From: Gemmata palustris
GTDB taxonomy: Bacteria > Planctomycetota > Planctomycetia > Gemmatales > Gemmataceae
Direction: 5' to 3'
Length of the DNA stretch: 64,000 nucleotides
Assembly (NCBI RefSeq): GCF_017939745.1
Contig: NZ_JAGKQQ010000002.1
Coordinates: 806,001 to 870,000, forward strand
Position 1 is the stretch's first letter. Every line of letters starts with the position of its first letter. A program made the position numbers and the translations under genes. This document shows positions 8,619 through 17,961 of the stretch, piece after piece. Below the pieces are notes generated by a model. It was not told the origin of the DNA and made no database searches. It was given only the letters and a program-made list of their open reading frames with translations.

Positions 8619-10094
8619 TTAGCCCAGGTTCATCGAGAGGAGGAACTCCATGTTGGACTTCGTCTTCCGCGACTTGTTCAGGAGCATTTCCATCGCTTCC
8701 ACCGGGTGCATGTCGGCCAGCACGCGGCGCAGGATGCGCACCTTGTCGTACTCCTCGGGGTGCATCAGGAGCTCTTCCTTCCGCGTCCCGCTCTTCACCG
8801 CGTCGATGGCGGGGTAAACCCGCTTCTCGACGAGCCGGCGATCGAGGTGGAGCTCGCTGTTACCCGTGCCCTTGAACTCCTCGAAGATCACCTCGTCCAT
8901 GCGCGAGCCGGTGTCCACCAGCGCGGTCGCGAGGATGGTCAGCGAGCCGCCCTCCTCGACGTTGCGGGCCGCACCGAAGAACCGCTTCGGCTTCTGCATC
9001 GCGTTGGAGTCGAGACCACCGGAGAGCAGCTTCCCGCCGCCCGGGGCCTCGGTGTTGTGGGCGCGGGCCAACCGCGTGATCGAGTCGAGAAGGATGATGA
9101 CGTCCTTCTTCATCTCCACCATCCGCTTGGCCTTCTCCAGCACGATCTCGGACACGTGGATGTGTTCTTCCGGCGGCTCGTCGAAGGTGCTCGCGACGAC
9201 TTCGGCGTTCGGGCTGTTCACCAGCCGCTGCATTTCGGTCACTTCTTCCGGGCGCTCGTCCACGAGCAGCACGAACACGTAAGACTCGGGGTGGTTTTTG
9301 ATGATCGCGTTGGCCATCTTCGCGAGCAGGATGGTCTTCCCGGTCCGCGGCGGGGCAACGATCAGCCCGCGTTGGCCCTTGCCCACGGGGGTGATGAGGT
9401 CCACGATCCGCATCGAGAGTTCGTCGGGCGAACTCTCGAGCCGGAGCCGCTCGTTCGGGTGCAGCGGCGTGAGGTCTTCAAAGCTGGTGACGCCCGTCCC
9501 CTCGTCGGGGTGCTTGTTGTTCACCAGTTCGATCTGCATCAGGGCGAAGTTGTCCTGGTTCTCGATCGGCAACCGGATCGGGCCTTCCACCACCAGCCCG
9601 GTCCGCAGGCTCATGCGGCGGATCTGCGACGGCGAGACGTAGATGTCTTCCGGGCTGGCGAGGTAGTTGTGCGCCTGGCTGCGGAGGAACCCGTAGCCGT
9701 CGGGGAGCACTTCCAGCGTACCGGACCCGCGGACCACCTCGCCGCGCTCGATCTGCCGGCGCACGACGCCGACGATGAGCTGCGCCCGGCTCATGCCGGT
9801 GTGTTCGCGAATGCCCTCTTTCTCCGCGAGCGCGAAGAGTTCGGGCATCGGCATGCGGTAGAGGTCGTCGAGCCGGGAGCCGCTGGGTACGGGGCGCGGG
9901 CGCTCGACGCGCTCGGGCCGTTCGCGCTCGACGCGCTCGGGGGGCGGCGCAACGGGGGCCGGCGCCGGTGGGGCGCTAGCAGCGGGACCAGCGGGGCCGT
10001 CGGTCGGCTTACGGAAGGGCCGTTTGGCAGCTGCCGCACGGAGAAGTGAGGGGCGCGGCAGTGGCGACCCTTCGACGCCCTTGGCGTCGGGCAT
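8619..10094 (-). CDS. rho: Transcription termination factor Rho
   Basis: Hexameric RNA helicase that ends factor-dependent transcription; 491 residues. A basic, Ala/Pro-rich low-complexity stretch (about 20-75) precedes the Rho-N helical domain ('[20 protein letters not shown]'). The RNA-binding cold-shock fold follows ('DGYGFLR', 133-138). The ATPase has Walker A 'APPRTGKT' (247-254) and '[13 protein letters not shown]' (276-288). The Q and R loops fall within '[20 protein letters not shown]'. Start 10094 is supported by GAGGATCT upstream. A terminal disordered extension is usual in high-GC Rho proteins. An unusually long gene-free leader (about 0.7 kb) lies upstream, and rho is autoregulated in other bacteria. 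Confidence 0.98.
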   Translation of the reverse strand: MPDAKGVEGSPLPRPSLLRAAAAKRPFRKPTDGPAGPAASAPPAPAPVAPPPERVERERPERVERPRPVPSGSRLDDLYRMPMPELFALAEKEGIREHTGMSRAQLIVGVVRRQIERGEVVRGSGTLEVLPDGYGFLRSQAHNYLASPEDIYVSPSQIRRMSLRTGLVVEGPIRLPIENQDNFALMQIELVNNKHPDEGTGVTSFEDLTPLHPNERLRLESSPDELSMRIVDLITPVGKGQRGLIVAPPRTGKTILLAKMANAIIKNHPESYVFVLLVDERPEEVTEMQRLVNSPNAEVVASTFDEPPEEHIHVSEIVLEKAKRMVEMKKDVIILLDSITRLARAHNTEAPGGGKLLSGGLDSNAMQKPKRFFGAARNVEEGGSLTILATALVDTGSRMDEVIFEEFKGTGNSELHLDRRLVEKRVYPAIDAVKSGTRKEELLMHPEEYDKVRILRRVLADMHPVEAMEMLLNKSRKTKSNMEFLLSMNLG

Positions 10095-10800
10095 AGCAGA
10101 TCCTCGGTCAGAAGGGAAAAGGGGACACGGTGGCGGTGAATCGCCTCCGGTCAGACGTGGCACTTGCGCCACCAATACGGGCTACGCGGGACCACTTCCC
10201 CCGTAACGCTAATCAACAAAACTCGGGTAGAGGATTCGCACAGACTTCCCCACTCGGGGCGAGCAGTATTCGCAGTTCAGTCGCCAATCGTCCGGTTTCA
10301 GTTGTTCATCCAAAACATCGGGCGAGGTGACCTACAGTGCCAAATAACAGGGGGGGAAGTCAAGACGCGTTATGAGCCGTTATTATTTTCGGCTAACCAC
10401 GCTGGAAAGTGCGGGCTCCCAACTTACCGGCAGTCTACGCTATTCGCGTTCGCCGTCAACCAGATTATAGGCGTGACGCGACAAAAAATCCACGTTCCCG
10501 CTCCCAAAGTGTCAAGAAAACCGGAATGTGGCGGTCGCGACGCCCCAACTGTCCCGCGTCGCGTGCGAGGCGCCGGTCCGATTTCGTCACCTGGATCGTT
10601 CAGTCTTGTTACGCTAATTTGCCGCAATTCCACGCTTGCCGCGACACTAACGCTCTTGCCCGCGAGTGCTCATTGGTGTGGCAAGGTGGGCGAATAATGC
10701 CGATTGTGGCTGATTCTGCCGTCGGGATTAGTTGGGAAGCGAATTCATGGGGCGGGTCGGCATAGAGCCCGGCCCCACCCTACAAAACGCAGCTCCGATC
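10095..10800. other. 0.7-kb gene-free region upstream of rho
   Basis: Visibly less GC-rich than the surrounding genes. Open frames here lack any recognisable domain. It holds the promoter and leader of rho (minus strand) at its left end and the 3' flank of the M50 gene at its right end. An imperfect GC hairpin near 10748-10785 may terminate the M50 gene. No tRNA or known riboswitch was recognised. Confidence 0.5.
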
Positions 10801-13062
10801 TCAATACAGCCCGATGTCGAGCGAGTTGGAGAGGGCGCGGGCGACCCACCAGGCGCCGCTGCGCCAGCGGGCGTGGATCTTTACGACCGCGAGTTGGCCC
10901 GGGTCGATCGCGGTGTCCGAGTCGGTCATCTCGATTTCCACCAGGTACACCTGCGCCAGCGGGATCAGCACGTTCGGGTCTTCGCTCGGCTTCACCGCGA
11001 GCGAACCGCCGCCGCGCTGGGTGAGGGCCAGCGGGACCGTGGCCGCGTTCTGGGCCGGCAACTTCCGCAACTTGCCGCTGAACGTGCGGTCGCTGCGCCC
11101 CTTCGCGTACACCGACGCTTCTAGTTCGCCGCGCGCCGCGAGGTCGTCCTTCAGCACGCGGAAGTGCATCGGGGTCACGGGCACTTTTAAGATCAGGCGC
11201 CCGGGGTCGCCCACCGCGAAGACCGGGGGGGCGTCGGTGTAACCCCGGTCGTAGAGCTTGCCGATCTCGTCCCGCTTCGGGGCGGTCACGAGCATCCCGT
11301 CGCGCGGGGCCTTCAGTTCTTCCAGGTGGCTCTTGCGCGCCAGCAAGCGGCCGACGTCCGCGTCGGCGGTCTCGGCCTTCGCGCGGGCTTTTTTGGCCTC
11401 GGCCGCGTACTGCTTATCGGCCGCGTCGTTGCCCGTCCTGCGGGCGTTCGCCGCGGACGTGTTCATCAGCTCGACCGTGCTCCACTGCTCGTTGCTGATC
11501 GCCTTCGCCTTCCTCAACTCGATCTCCAGCGCCTCGCTCTTGAAGGCCGCCAGTAACTGCCCGCGCCGCACCTGTTGTCCCGGCCCCACGTCCGCGAGGG
11601 ACTCCAGTCGGGCCGGTTCCGCCAGCATGACCGCTTCGAGCGCGTCGGGATCGACCGCGACCAGCCCGGTCTCGTGGACCCGGCTCACCGGCAGCGGCAG
11701 GAAGAAGAACGCCAGGAGGAGGGACGCGAACACCGCCAGGGTGACGTACACCCGCGCCGCTTTCATGTCTGGTAACCGCCCGCGCTGACGAATGTTTTTG
11801 ATGAGCTTGTACCCCGGCCAGATGAACAGCGACGCCAGCGACATGATCGCCAACATCTGGCTCAGGACTTTGAGTTTCGGACCCATGAAGTCGGCGAAGA
11901 ACCACAAAATACTGAACGTGACCACCCAGCGGTAGACCCAGCTCGCGACCGCGTAGATCAGGAACAGCCACTTGCGCCACGGGGCCATGTACGCCTCGGG
12001 CGGCACGTCGATGCCCAGGCACTTCGCCTGGAACAGGTTGTTCAGGAACTTGTTGGCCTTCTCGCGCAGGTTCGGCACCTCGAGCCAGTCCGCGAGAATG
12101 TAGTACCCGTCGAAGCGCATCAGCGGGTTCGCGTTGAACATCACGGTGGACACCGAGCACAGCACCATGATGCACAGCGCGATGTTGTTGATGACGGGGT
12201 ACACCGGGGTGTACCACCACACGAACGTGGCGAGCGACGCGATCACCAGTTCGACGTAGATGCCCGCGAAGCTGATGATGATGCGCTTCCACTTATCGGC
12301 CAGCGTCCAGGCGTCGGTCACGTTCGCGTAGAGCGCCGGCGAGAGGCACATGAGCAAGACGCCCATCTCGTGGCACTCGCCGCCGAACGCCTTGCAACTC
12401 AGCCCGTGCCCGAACTCGTGGATCACCTTCACGATGCCCAGCGAGATCCACATGTAGAGCACGGAGTTCCAGGTGAAGAACTCCTGGTACGCGGGCAGCT
12501 TCGCCTGGAACGTGTTGAAGTGCAGCGTCACGTGGACGACGGCCGCGAGCATCAGCCCCACGCTCGCGGCGAAGAACCACGTCGTGAAGACCCACGACAG
12601 GTAGCGGAACATCCACGTGAGCAGGCGGTCCGGGTCGAAGACCGGGATCTTGAGGTACAGGATGTTGCTCAGCGTCGCGAGGCGCCGGAGCCGGCGCTGC
12701 TTGGCCCGGCGCTGGAACAGGTGCTGGGCCGAGCCCGGCTGCTCGTTCTGCACGAGCCCCGCGGTGACGAGCTGGCGCGCGAACCCTTCCAGGTCCGACT
12801 GCTCCAACCGCATCGGCTTGAACTCGTCCTCGAACGCCTCCTGCACCTCTTCCATCGTGTGCTTGCCGTCAAAAAGCTGGAACACGAAGTGCTCTTGCTT
12901 GTTGAACCGGTAGTACCGCAGGCACACCGGGTCTTTGATGACGGTGAACGACTTCCCCTCGTACTTCTGCTCGAACGTCTGCAGGTCGGGGCGCACCCGG
13001 AGGCGCACCTGCTTCCGGCGCTCCGCGGGGCTGTTCAAGTTCGCAATAAGGTCGTTGGCCAT
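10801..13062 (-). CDS. PqqD-like / M50 site-2-type protease / HlyD-like fusion
   Basis: A 753-residue polytopic membrane protein. Residues 1-110 resemble the PqqD/RRE winged helix, the fold that binds precursor peptides in RiPP pathways ('CLRYYRFNKQEHFVFQLFDG'). Several membrane segments follow, with the zinc protease motif 'HEFGH' at 215-219 and the second ligand motif 'NANPLMRFDG' at 310-319. After further membrane helices, residues about 470-753 form a HlyD-type adaptor: biotinyl-lipoyl halves around a coiled coil ('KKARAKAETADADVGRLLAR') and a beta-barrel. The order resembles the YydH type 'peptide zinc metalloprotease' class. It is the third of three same-strand adaptor genes, separated from the second by a strong hairpin. 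Confidence 0.88.
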   Translation of the reverse strand: MANDLIANLNSPAERRKQVRLRVRPDLQTFEQKYEGKSFTVIKDPVCLRYYRFNKQEHFVFQLFDGKHTMEEVQEAFEDEFKPMRLEQSDLEGFARQLVTAGLVQNEQPGSAQHLFQRRAKQRRLRRLATLSNILYLKIPVFDPDRLLTWMFRYLSWVFTTWFFAASVGLMLAAVVHVTLHFNTFQAKLPAYQEFFTWNSVLYMWISLGIVKVIHEFGHGLSCKAFGGECHEMGVLLMCLSPALYANVTDAWTLADKWKRIIISFAGIYVELVIASLATFVWWYTPVYPVINNIALCIMVLCSVSTVMFNANPLMRFDGYYILADWLEVPNLREKANKFLNNLFQAKCLGIDVPPEAYMAPWRKWLFLIYAVASWVYRWVVTFSILWFFADFMGPKLKVLSQMLAIMSLASLFIWPGYKLIKNIRQRGRLPDMKAARVYVTLAVFASLLLAFFFLPLPVSRVHETGLVAVDPDALEAVMLAEPARLESLADVGPGQQVRRGQLLAAFKSEALEIELRKAKAISNEQWSTVELMNTSAANARRTGNDAADKQYAAEAKKARAKAETADADVGRLLARKSHLEELKAPRDGMLVTAPKRDEIGKLYDRGYTDAPPVFAVGDPGRLILKVPVTPMHFRVLKDDLAARGELEASVYAKGRSDRTFSGKLRKLPAQNAATVPLALTQRGGGSLAVKPSEDPNVLIPLAQVYLVEIEMTDSDTAIDPGQLAVVKIHARWRSGAWWVARALSNSLDIGLY

Positions 13063-13259
13063 GCTTCACAGGGGAACGGGAGACTCGGGTGACCCCGATA
13101 ATTCGCGCGGCGCAGGGCTACCTGAATCACGCGCGGCTGGCAAACGCTGACACTTTCGGGCCGGAACCCGTGCTGATCGGGTGGCGACGCACTGCGGCCC
13201 CAAAAACGTGTTTTTGATTCGGGTGGGCGATTCGGGCAGCACGCTCAGGGTCGAAACCG

Positions 13260-13300
13260 GCGCGACGAGCACGTGAACCCGTTGGGGTTGCTCGTCGCGC
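13260..13300 (-). terminator. Strong hairpin between the WD40-adaptor and M50 genes
   Basis: GCGCGACGAGCA (13260-13271) and TGCTCGTCGCGC (13289-13300) form a perfect 12-bp stem. An ACCC/GGGT extension lies inside the loop. It begins 12 bases past the stop of the WD40-adaptor gene on the minus strand. It could terminate or attenuate transcription into the M50 gene, or protect an mRNA end. Confidence 0.7.
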
Positions 13301-13311
13301 ACCGGCGGTGA

Positions 13312-15369
13312 TTACTTTTCCGGATTGATGATGACGTTGGCGATGCTGTGGTCGAGGAGCTGGAGCTCGCTGTTGTTCATCTCCACGCGCACCGTCAGGT
13401 ACTTGGTGTCGGTGGCGTCGATGTTCACGATCCGGCCGCTGCGCTTCTTGGGCGCCTCGGTCGGCGGCTTCCACAAGTGAACGGTCCCGGCCGCGGTCCC
13501 GACCACGAGGAACGGCTCCCGGCGGACCGGGCTGAACGCGGCGGTCGTGACCGCGGCGCGGCCCGGGGTAATGAGCCGGCCCACCTCGGACCCGCGCCCG
13601 CCGGTGCGCTCCGCCTGCCACACCTGGACGGAGCCCTTCAGGTCGCCGTCGCTGCCGGCGGTCACGATCGTGTACGGCTTCGTCGCGGCGTCAACGCCGG
13701 CCGGGACCTCGTCCTGACCAAACACCGCGAGCGTGGAGAACGACCCGACCGAACCGACGTTCTGGACCTGGCCCACGGTCTGCCCGGTCGCCGGGTCCAC
13801 CAGGTCCACGCGGGTCTTGTCCTGGTCGAAGAGCACGCGGGCCCCGTCGCGGCTGACGCCGAGTACGTCGATCGCCCCGGCCCGGTGGTCGAGCGTGCGG
13901 ACCACGGCGGCCCGCTCGGTGCCCAACTTCCAAACCTTGATGGTGCCGTCCTTCGACGCGGTGACGAGCGTGTTCTGCGGGGTGAAGTTCACGGACGTGA
14001 CCGAGTCGCGGTGTTCCAGCGGAAGCGAATAGAGCTTCTTCGCGGTCGCGAGATCCCATACGAACACATCGCGGCCCGCTGCGGTGGCGAAGAACCGCCC
14101 GTCGTGGTTGACCGAGATCGCTTGTACCGGGGACGAGTGCGCGTCTTCCGGTTCGGTCTTCGGGGAGGTCGGTAACCGGTCGTGGTTCGTCACGTCCCAA
14201 ATGCGAATCTTCCCGTCGTCGCCCCCGGTAATAACGAGTGCGGCCTTTGTGGTCGCGGGGGTCGCGGCGACGCTCTTCACCCCGACCGGGTGCGGCAGGT
14301 TGTGTGGAATTTTCGGGCGGTTCGCGCTCTTGCCCAGGTTCGGATCCCAGACGAGCGCGGTACCGTCGGCCCCGACGGAAACGACGAGCGGCCCCTCCGG
14401 GTGCGCGGTCACGGTGATGCCGGTGACCGGCTGGCGGTGCCCGGTGTGCGACGCCAACGGTGCGCTGGGGAGCGCCGGCTCGACGGTCACTTCCATCCCG
14501 TAGCGAACCGCGCGCATGTGCTGCACGTCGAGCTGGCCCTCGATCCGCACCTTGTCGGTGCCCTCGATTTCCATGATCTTCTCGCCGGCCTTCACGTACT
14601 CACCCGGGCGCCGGGAGATGGTACGAATGACCCCGTTCACCCCGCTCTTGATCTGGTGCCGACCGAGCAGAACTTCTTGTTCCTTGTAATCCGCCTCGGA
14701 TTTCGCGATCTGCTGGGTCGACTGGTCGAGGTTTTCGAGAAATCGACTGAGCGTGATGATGTCGTCGAGTAAGTCCTTACGGCTAATGTTCCCGGCCTTA
14801 CCCACTTCCACGGAGAGGTCGTATTTTTTCTGCGCCGCCTCGACCCCCCTTGTGGCGTTGCCCCGTGCCTCGACCGCTGACTTTTTAATCTTCTCGGCCC
14901 CCTCCAGGCGCGCCCGAATGAGTTGGTCGTCCATAAACGCGACGACCTGCCGAGCGTCGACGGTCGCCCCCTCGCGGACGCGCTTGAGCGGCGTCGGGCT
15001 CTTCGGGTTCGGGTCGCGCGGGTGGTAGACGACCCACTCGGCCCTCTGCTCCGCAGTCAGTTTTTCGTACTCGCCCGGTTTGAACGTCGTTGCGAACAGT
15101 TCGATGGTGCCGTCCACCTCGGCCGAAACAGTTTGCCGGTCCTCGTACTGCACGACGCAGTTGGGAACCACGAGCGGTTCCCCGCGTTCCGTCGTAGCCT
15201 TGTACACCGGCGGTGCGACTGCCGCGAACAGCGGGGGGCCGGCATCAACCGGGACGCTTTCGGCCGGGGGGCCAGATGATTTGGTGGCTTCGGTCCGAGT
15301 TCCGCAGCCGATGAGCACGCCACTGAGGGCGGCCGGGAGGCACCAGGACGCGAGTACGCGCGAGCGCAT
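13312..15369 (-). CDS. Lipoprotein membrane-fusion adaptor with an inserted WD40 propeller
   Basis: A 685-residue envelope protein. The signal peptide ends in a lipobox with Cys at residue 22 ('GVLIGC'). Residues about 65-290 form the HlyD/RND-type adaptor: first lipoyl half ('VSAEVDGTIELF'), a helical hairpin ('RLEGAEKIKKSAVEARGNAT' to 'SEADYKEQEVLLG'), second lipoyl half ('SGVNGVIRTISRRPGEYVKA') and the start of the beta-barrel. WD40 repeats then fill about 307-634 ('VGADGTALVWD', 'TGGDDGKIRIWD', 'TASKDGTIKVWK', 'GTAAGTVHLWK'). Residues 645-685 ('VNIDATDTKYLTVRVEMNN') look like the rest of the adaptor barrel, so the propeller seems inserted rather than appended. It sits between the GAF-HlyD and M50-HlyD genes. 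Confidence 0.87.
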   Translation of the reverse strand: MRSRVLASWCLPAALSGVLIGCGTRTEATKSSGPPAESVPVDAGPPLFAAVAPPVYKATTERGEPLVVPNCVVQYEDRQTVSAEVDGTIELFATTFKPGEYEKLTAEQRAEWVVYHPRDPNPKSPTPLKRVREGATVDARQVVAFMDDQLIRARLEGAEKIKKSAVEARGNATRGVEAAQKKYDLSVEVGKAGNISRKDLLDDIITLSRFLENLDQSTQQIAKSEADYKEQEVLLGRHQIKSGVNGVIRTISRRPGEYVKAGEKIMEIEGTDKVRIEGQLDVQHMRAVRYGMEVTVEPALPSAPLASHTGHRQPVTGITVTAHPEGPLVVSVGADGTALVWDPNLGKSANRPKIPHNLPHPVGVKSVAATPATTKAALVITGGDDGKIRIWDVTNHDRLPTSPKTEPEDAHSSPVQAISVNHDGRFFATAAGRDVFVWDLATAKKLYSLPLEHRDSVTSVNFTPQNTLVTASKDGTIKVWKLGTERAAVVRTLDHRAGAIDVLGVSRDGARVLFDQDKTRVDLVDPATGQTVGQVQNVGSVGSFSTLAVFGQDEVPAGVDAATKPYTIVTAGSDGDLKGSVQVWQAERTGGRGSEVGRLITPGRAAVTTAAFSPVRREPFLVVGTAAGTVHLWKPPTEAPKKRSGRIVNIDATDTKYLTVRVEMNNSELQLLDHSIANVIINPEK

Positions 15370-15533
15370 GACGTTGTCCTCTAGTCACTTAGGGACGATA
15401 AGGGTTGTGGCGCGGGTGCCACCGGGGTTTGGCGCTCGCCAGACGGCCGGGAGGCGGGGACAGCAAGGGAACTCCCGTTCCAGGCACGAAGCTCAATCGC
15501 TCGTCCGGAACGGGGATCCCGCAAACTCAACGC

Positions 15534-17762
15534 TTAGAAGAAGAACACGACCTTCTCATAGAACCATTCCCAGACGCCGTGGAAGAGCGTGTAGCCGATC
15601 GCGTGCTTGCCACAGCGAATGCGGGTACTCACTTCCAATCCGGTGATGAACAGGTCGCGCGGAACCCACTGGCCTTCCGGGATTCCCGCCACGTTCAGCT
15701 TGACGTAAGCCGTGACCACCGGCTCGTTTTCGTCGTGCTCGTTCTTGTTGGGTACGGCTTCGGCCGCGATGTCGTCGCGGTACAGTCGGCCCCGGTAACT
15801 CGTGTCCCCTTCGGTCCGCAGGAGGACGTCCACATCAAGGTACTTGCGCGGCCCCTTGATCGGGTCGTTTTCGACCTCGTGCATCTTCGGGTCGGCAAAT
15901 GCTTTTAGCACCTGCCCGACGTTCCGTTGCGGGATCTTCAACTCGACGTGCCACGGGCCTTCGAGGTACCCGACGCGGAGCATCTCCTCACTGGTGCGCA
16001 TCGTGCGCCCGAGCAGGCTCTCGCGGCGGTCGTCATTAAGCACGGTCCAGCGTGCGTTAGGGGCCGCGCGAGCCACTTTGGTATCGAACTTCGGCGCGAG
16101 CGCGCGGAAGTGACCCTTGGTGTTCGTCTTGCCGCCGTTGAACAGATCGTCCCAGCTCTTGAGATCCGTCAGTGCTTTGGCGTGCCGGAGTTCGGCGAGC
16201 TTCTTTTTGCCGAGGTAGTTGTTTTTATCTTCGTCGCGCAAGTTGGACGCTTGAAGCGCCTGCGCCATGGTTTCGATGTCCGCGTTCGCTTCGCGCAGCT
16301 CGCCGAACGCACGCTCCTGTTCTTCGCGCAGATCCTTGCTGTCCAACGACACGATTTCAAAGCCGGGGGTGATTTGCTGGCCCGGCTTCGCCCGGATGTC
16401 GCGCACGACGCCCTCGCGCGTCGGGTAGATCTTGGCCAGTTCCACCGGCTGCATCTGGCCCTTGGCGTCCATCCGTAATTGGGCGCCGAACGGCGGGACC
16501 GACGGCGGCGCGGCCATTACGCCGATGAGGATGGCTACCAGTAGCGCGATGCCCCCCGCGATGAACCGCCGCTTACCACCAACGCCCTCCTGGACCTTGG
16601 CGATCGGCCACCACAGGAACTTGAGCGGCACGCGCCGCAGTTCGGCCGCGTTGTACAGTGCGGGGGCGGCGTGTTTGGTCACGATTTCGAGGCGCTGCAT
16701 GAGCGCCTCGGTTTGTTCCGGCGGGTTGAAGCACTCCATCACCAGCACCGCGCGAGCGGGCTTGGCCGTGTCCTTCTCGCGCTCGTCGCGACAGGGCTGT
16801 ACGATGAGCAGTTTCGGCTGGCTCTCGTGCAGGTAGTCGTCGAGCGCCCGGGCGACGGCGGGCGGCAGCCCCGGGTCTTTTTCACCCTTAAAGTTGAGCG
16901 CCTCGCCCCACTGGAGGACGGCTTCCATCAGGAGCCGCAGCCGGCGCACGTGCGTGCTGGCCTTTTCGACCACGTCTGCCCCGCTGACCGCCTCAACAGT
17001 GACGCGCGAGCGGTCGTGGCGGATGCCGACGCACAGCCGGTCGCACTCGATCAGCTTGCGCCCCTCGTTGGCGACGTGATACGCCACCTCCGTCGGGTTC
17101 AGGCTGCCGTGGATCTGGCGCGAGAACGATTCGACCTGCGCGTAGGTCTTTTCGACCCCCGCGGCGACACGGGCGTTACTGAAACTGTGGTACTGGCTCG
17201 CGTACCCGGCCATCTGGAACGTGTAGTTCAAGAAGGTGGGGTACATGCGCGGGTCGTGCGTCGCGTCCTGGAACACTTCCAGGATGCCGAGCGGCTGTTT
17301 GTCGGGCGTGACGATCGGTGCGAACAGCGCGAAGTGGTCGGTGAGGTTGGCGGGCGGGACCGGGCCGGGTTCGCCGGGGCCGGGTGCCATGCGCCCGTTC
17401 GGTTCGAGCAGGACCGGGCGCGGCGGCGCGGCCTGGAACACCTGCCGGAGCACCTCGTTGTGGCACTGGCGCCCGCCGCGGCGCGCGTCCAGGCCCATCT
17501 TCTCGAAGTTCTCCTGACACGCGAGCTGCAGGAACCCCTGCGGCGTGCGCAGCCACACAGCTCCGGCGGGCGCGTCAATGGCCGAGAGCGTGCGGTTGAG
17601 GAACTGCTGGTAGAAGTCGGTGGGCGGCAGCGCGGAGCCGGAGAGCTTCCCGGCCGACTCGAACGCGTCTTCGATCTGGCGCGCGTACTTGCTCTTGGCG
17701 TCGTCACCGCCCCCGGAAGATTGGGGGGCAGGCGCGGGCGCGGCGGTCGGGGTCGTGCTCAC
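15534..17762 (-). CDS. Tandem-GAF cytoplasmic sensor fused to TM and HlyD-like adaptor
   Basis: A 742-residue protein. After a short Pro/Ala-rich N-terminus come two GAF-like regions, about 45-185 ('FYQQFLNRTLSAIDAPAGAV') and 205-385 ('ESFSRQIHGSLNPTEVAYHV', 'CDRLCVGIRHDRSRVTVEAV'). One strong membrane helix lies at 400-418 ('FIAGGIALLVAILIGVMAA'). The rest is HlyD-like: a lipoyl segment ('YPTREGVVRDIRAKPGQQIT'), a coiled-coil arm and a late beta-barrel ('LFITGLEVSTRIRCGKHAIG'). The layout puts a small-molecule or redox sensing module inside the cell and an adaptor outside. It is the first gene of the three-gene set; a weak hairpin (15474-15514) follows it. Confidence 0.86.
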   Translation of the reverse strand: MSTTPTAAPAPAPQSSGGGDDAKSKYARQIEDAFESAGKLSGSALPPTDFYQQFLNRTLSAIDAPAGAVWLRTPQGFLQLACQENFEKMGLDARRGGRQCHNEVLRQVFQAAPPRPVLLEPNGRMAPGPGEPGPVPPANLTDHFALFAPIVTPDKQPLGILEVFQDATHDPRMYPTFLNYTFQMAGYASQYHSFSNARVAAGVEKTYAQVESFSRQIHGSLNPTEVAYHVANEGRKLIECDRLCVGIRHDRSRVTVEAVSGADVVEKASTHVRRLRLLMEAVLQWGEALNFKGEKDPGLPPAVARALDDYLHESQPKLLIVQPCRDEREKDTAKPARAVLVMECFNPPEQTEALMQRLEIVTKHAAPALYNAAELRRVPLKFLWWPIAKVQEGVGGKRRFIAGGIALLVAILIGVMAAPPSVPPFGAQLRMDAKGQMQPVELAKIYPTREGVVRDIRAKPGQQITPGFEIVSLDSKDLREEQERAFGELREANADIETMAQALQASNLRDEDKNNYLGKKKLAELRHAKALTDLKSWDDLFNGGKTNTKGHFRALAPKFDTKVARAAPNARWTVLNDDRRESLLGRTMRTSEEMLRVGYLEGPWHVELKIPQRNVGQVLKAFADPKMHEVENDPIKGPRKYLDVDVLLRTEGDTSYRGRLYRDDIAAEAVPNKNEHDENEPVVTAYVKLNVAGIPEGQWVPRDLFITGLEVSTRIRCGKHAIGYTLFHGVWEWFYEKVVFFF

Positions 17763-17961
17763 GGCGAGAACCTCGTACTGCGTTTACACCGAGCAAATCG
17801 AATGGCGCGGATGGTCGAGTCCTAACGATCATACCTCGCGAATGGAGGGGCGGGCAAGTTCCCCCTCGGAAGTAGATCCCCGTTGACGGCTCGAACGGCC
17901 AAAACCGGCCAAATTAAAAATGGCGACTCGCACCCCGGGGCGCCCCTATCTTACGCACGGA

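Noticed and set aside
10164-10697. 177-codon plus-strand frame upstream of rho
   Set aside because: No domain, no ribosome binding site, composition like the surrounding non-coding DNA.
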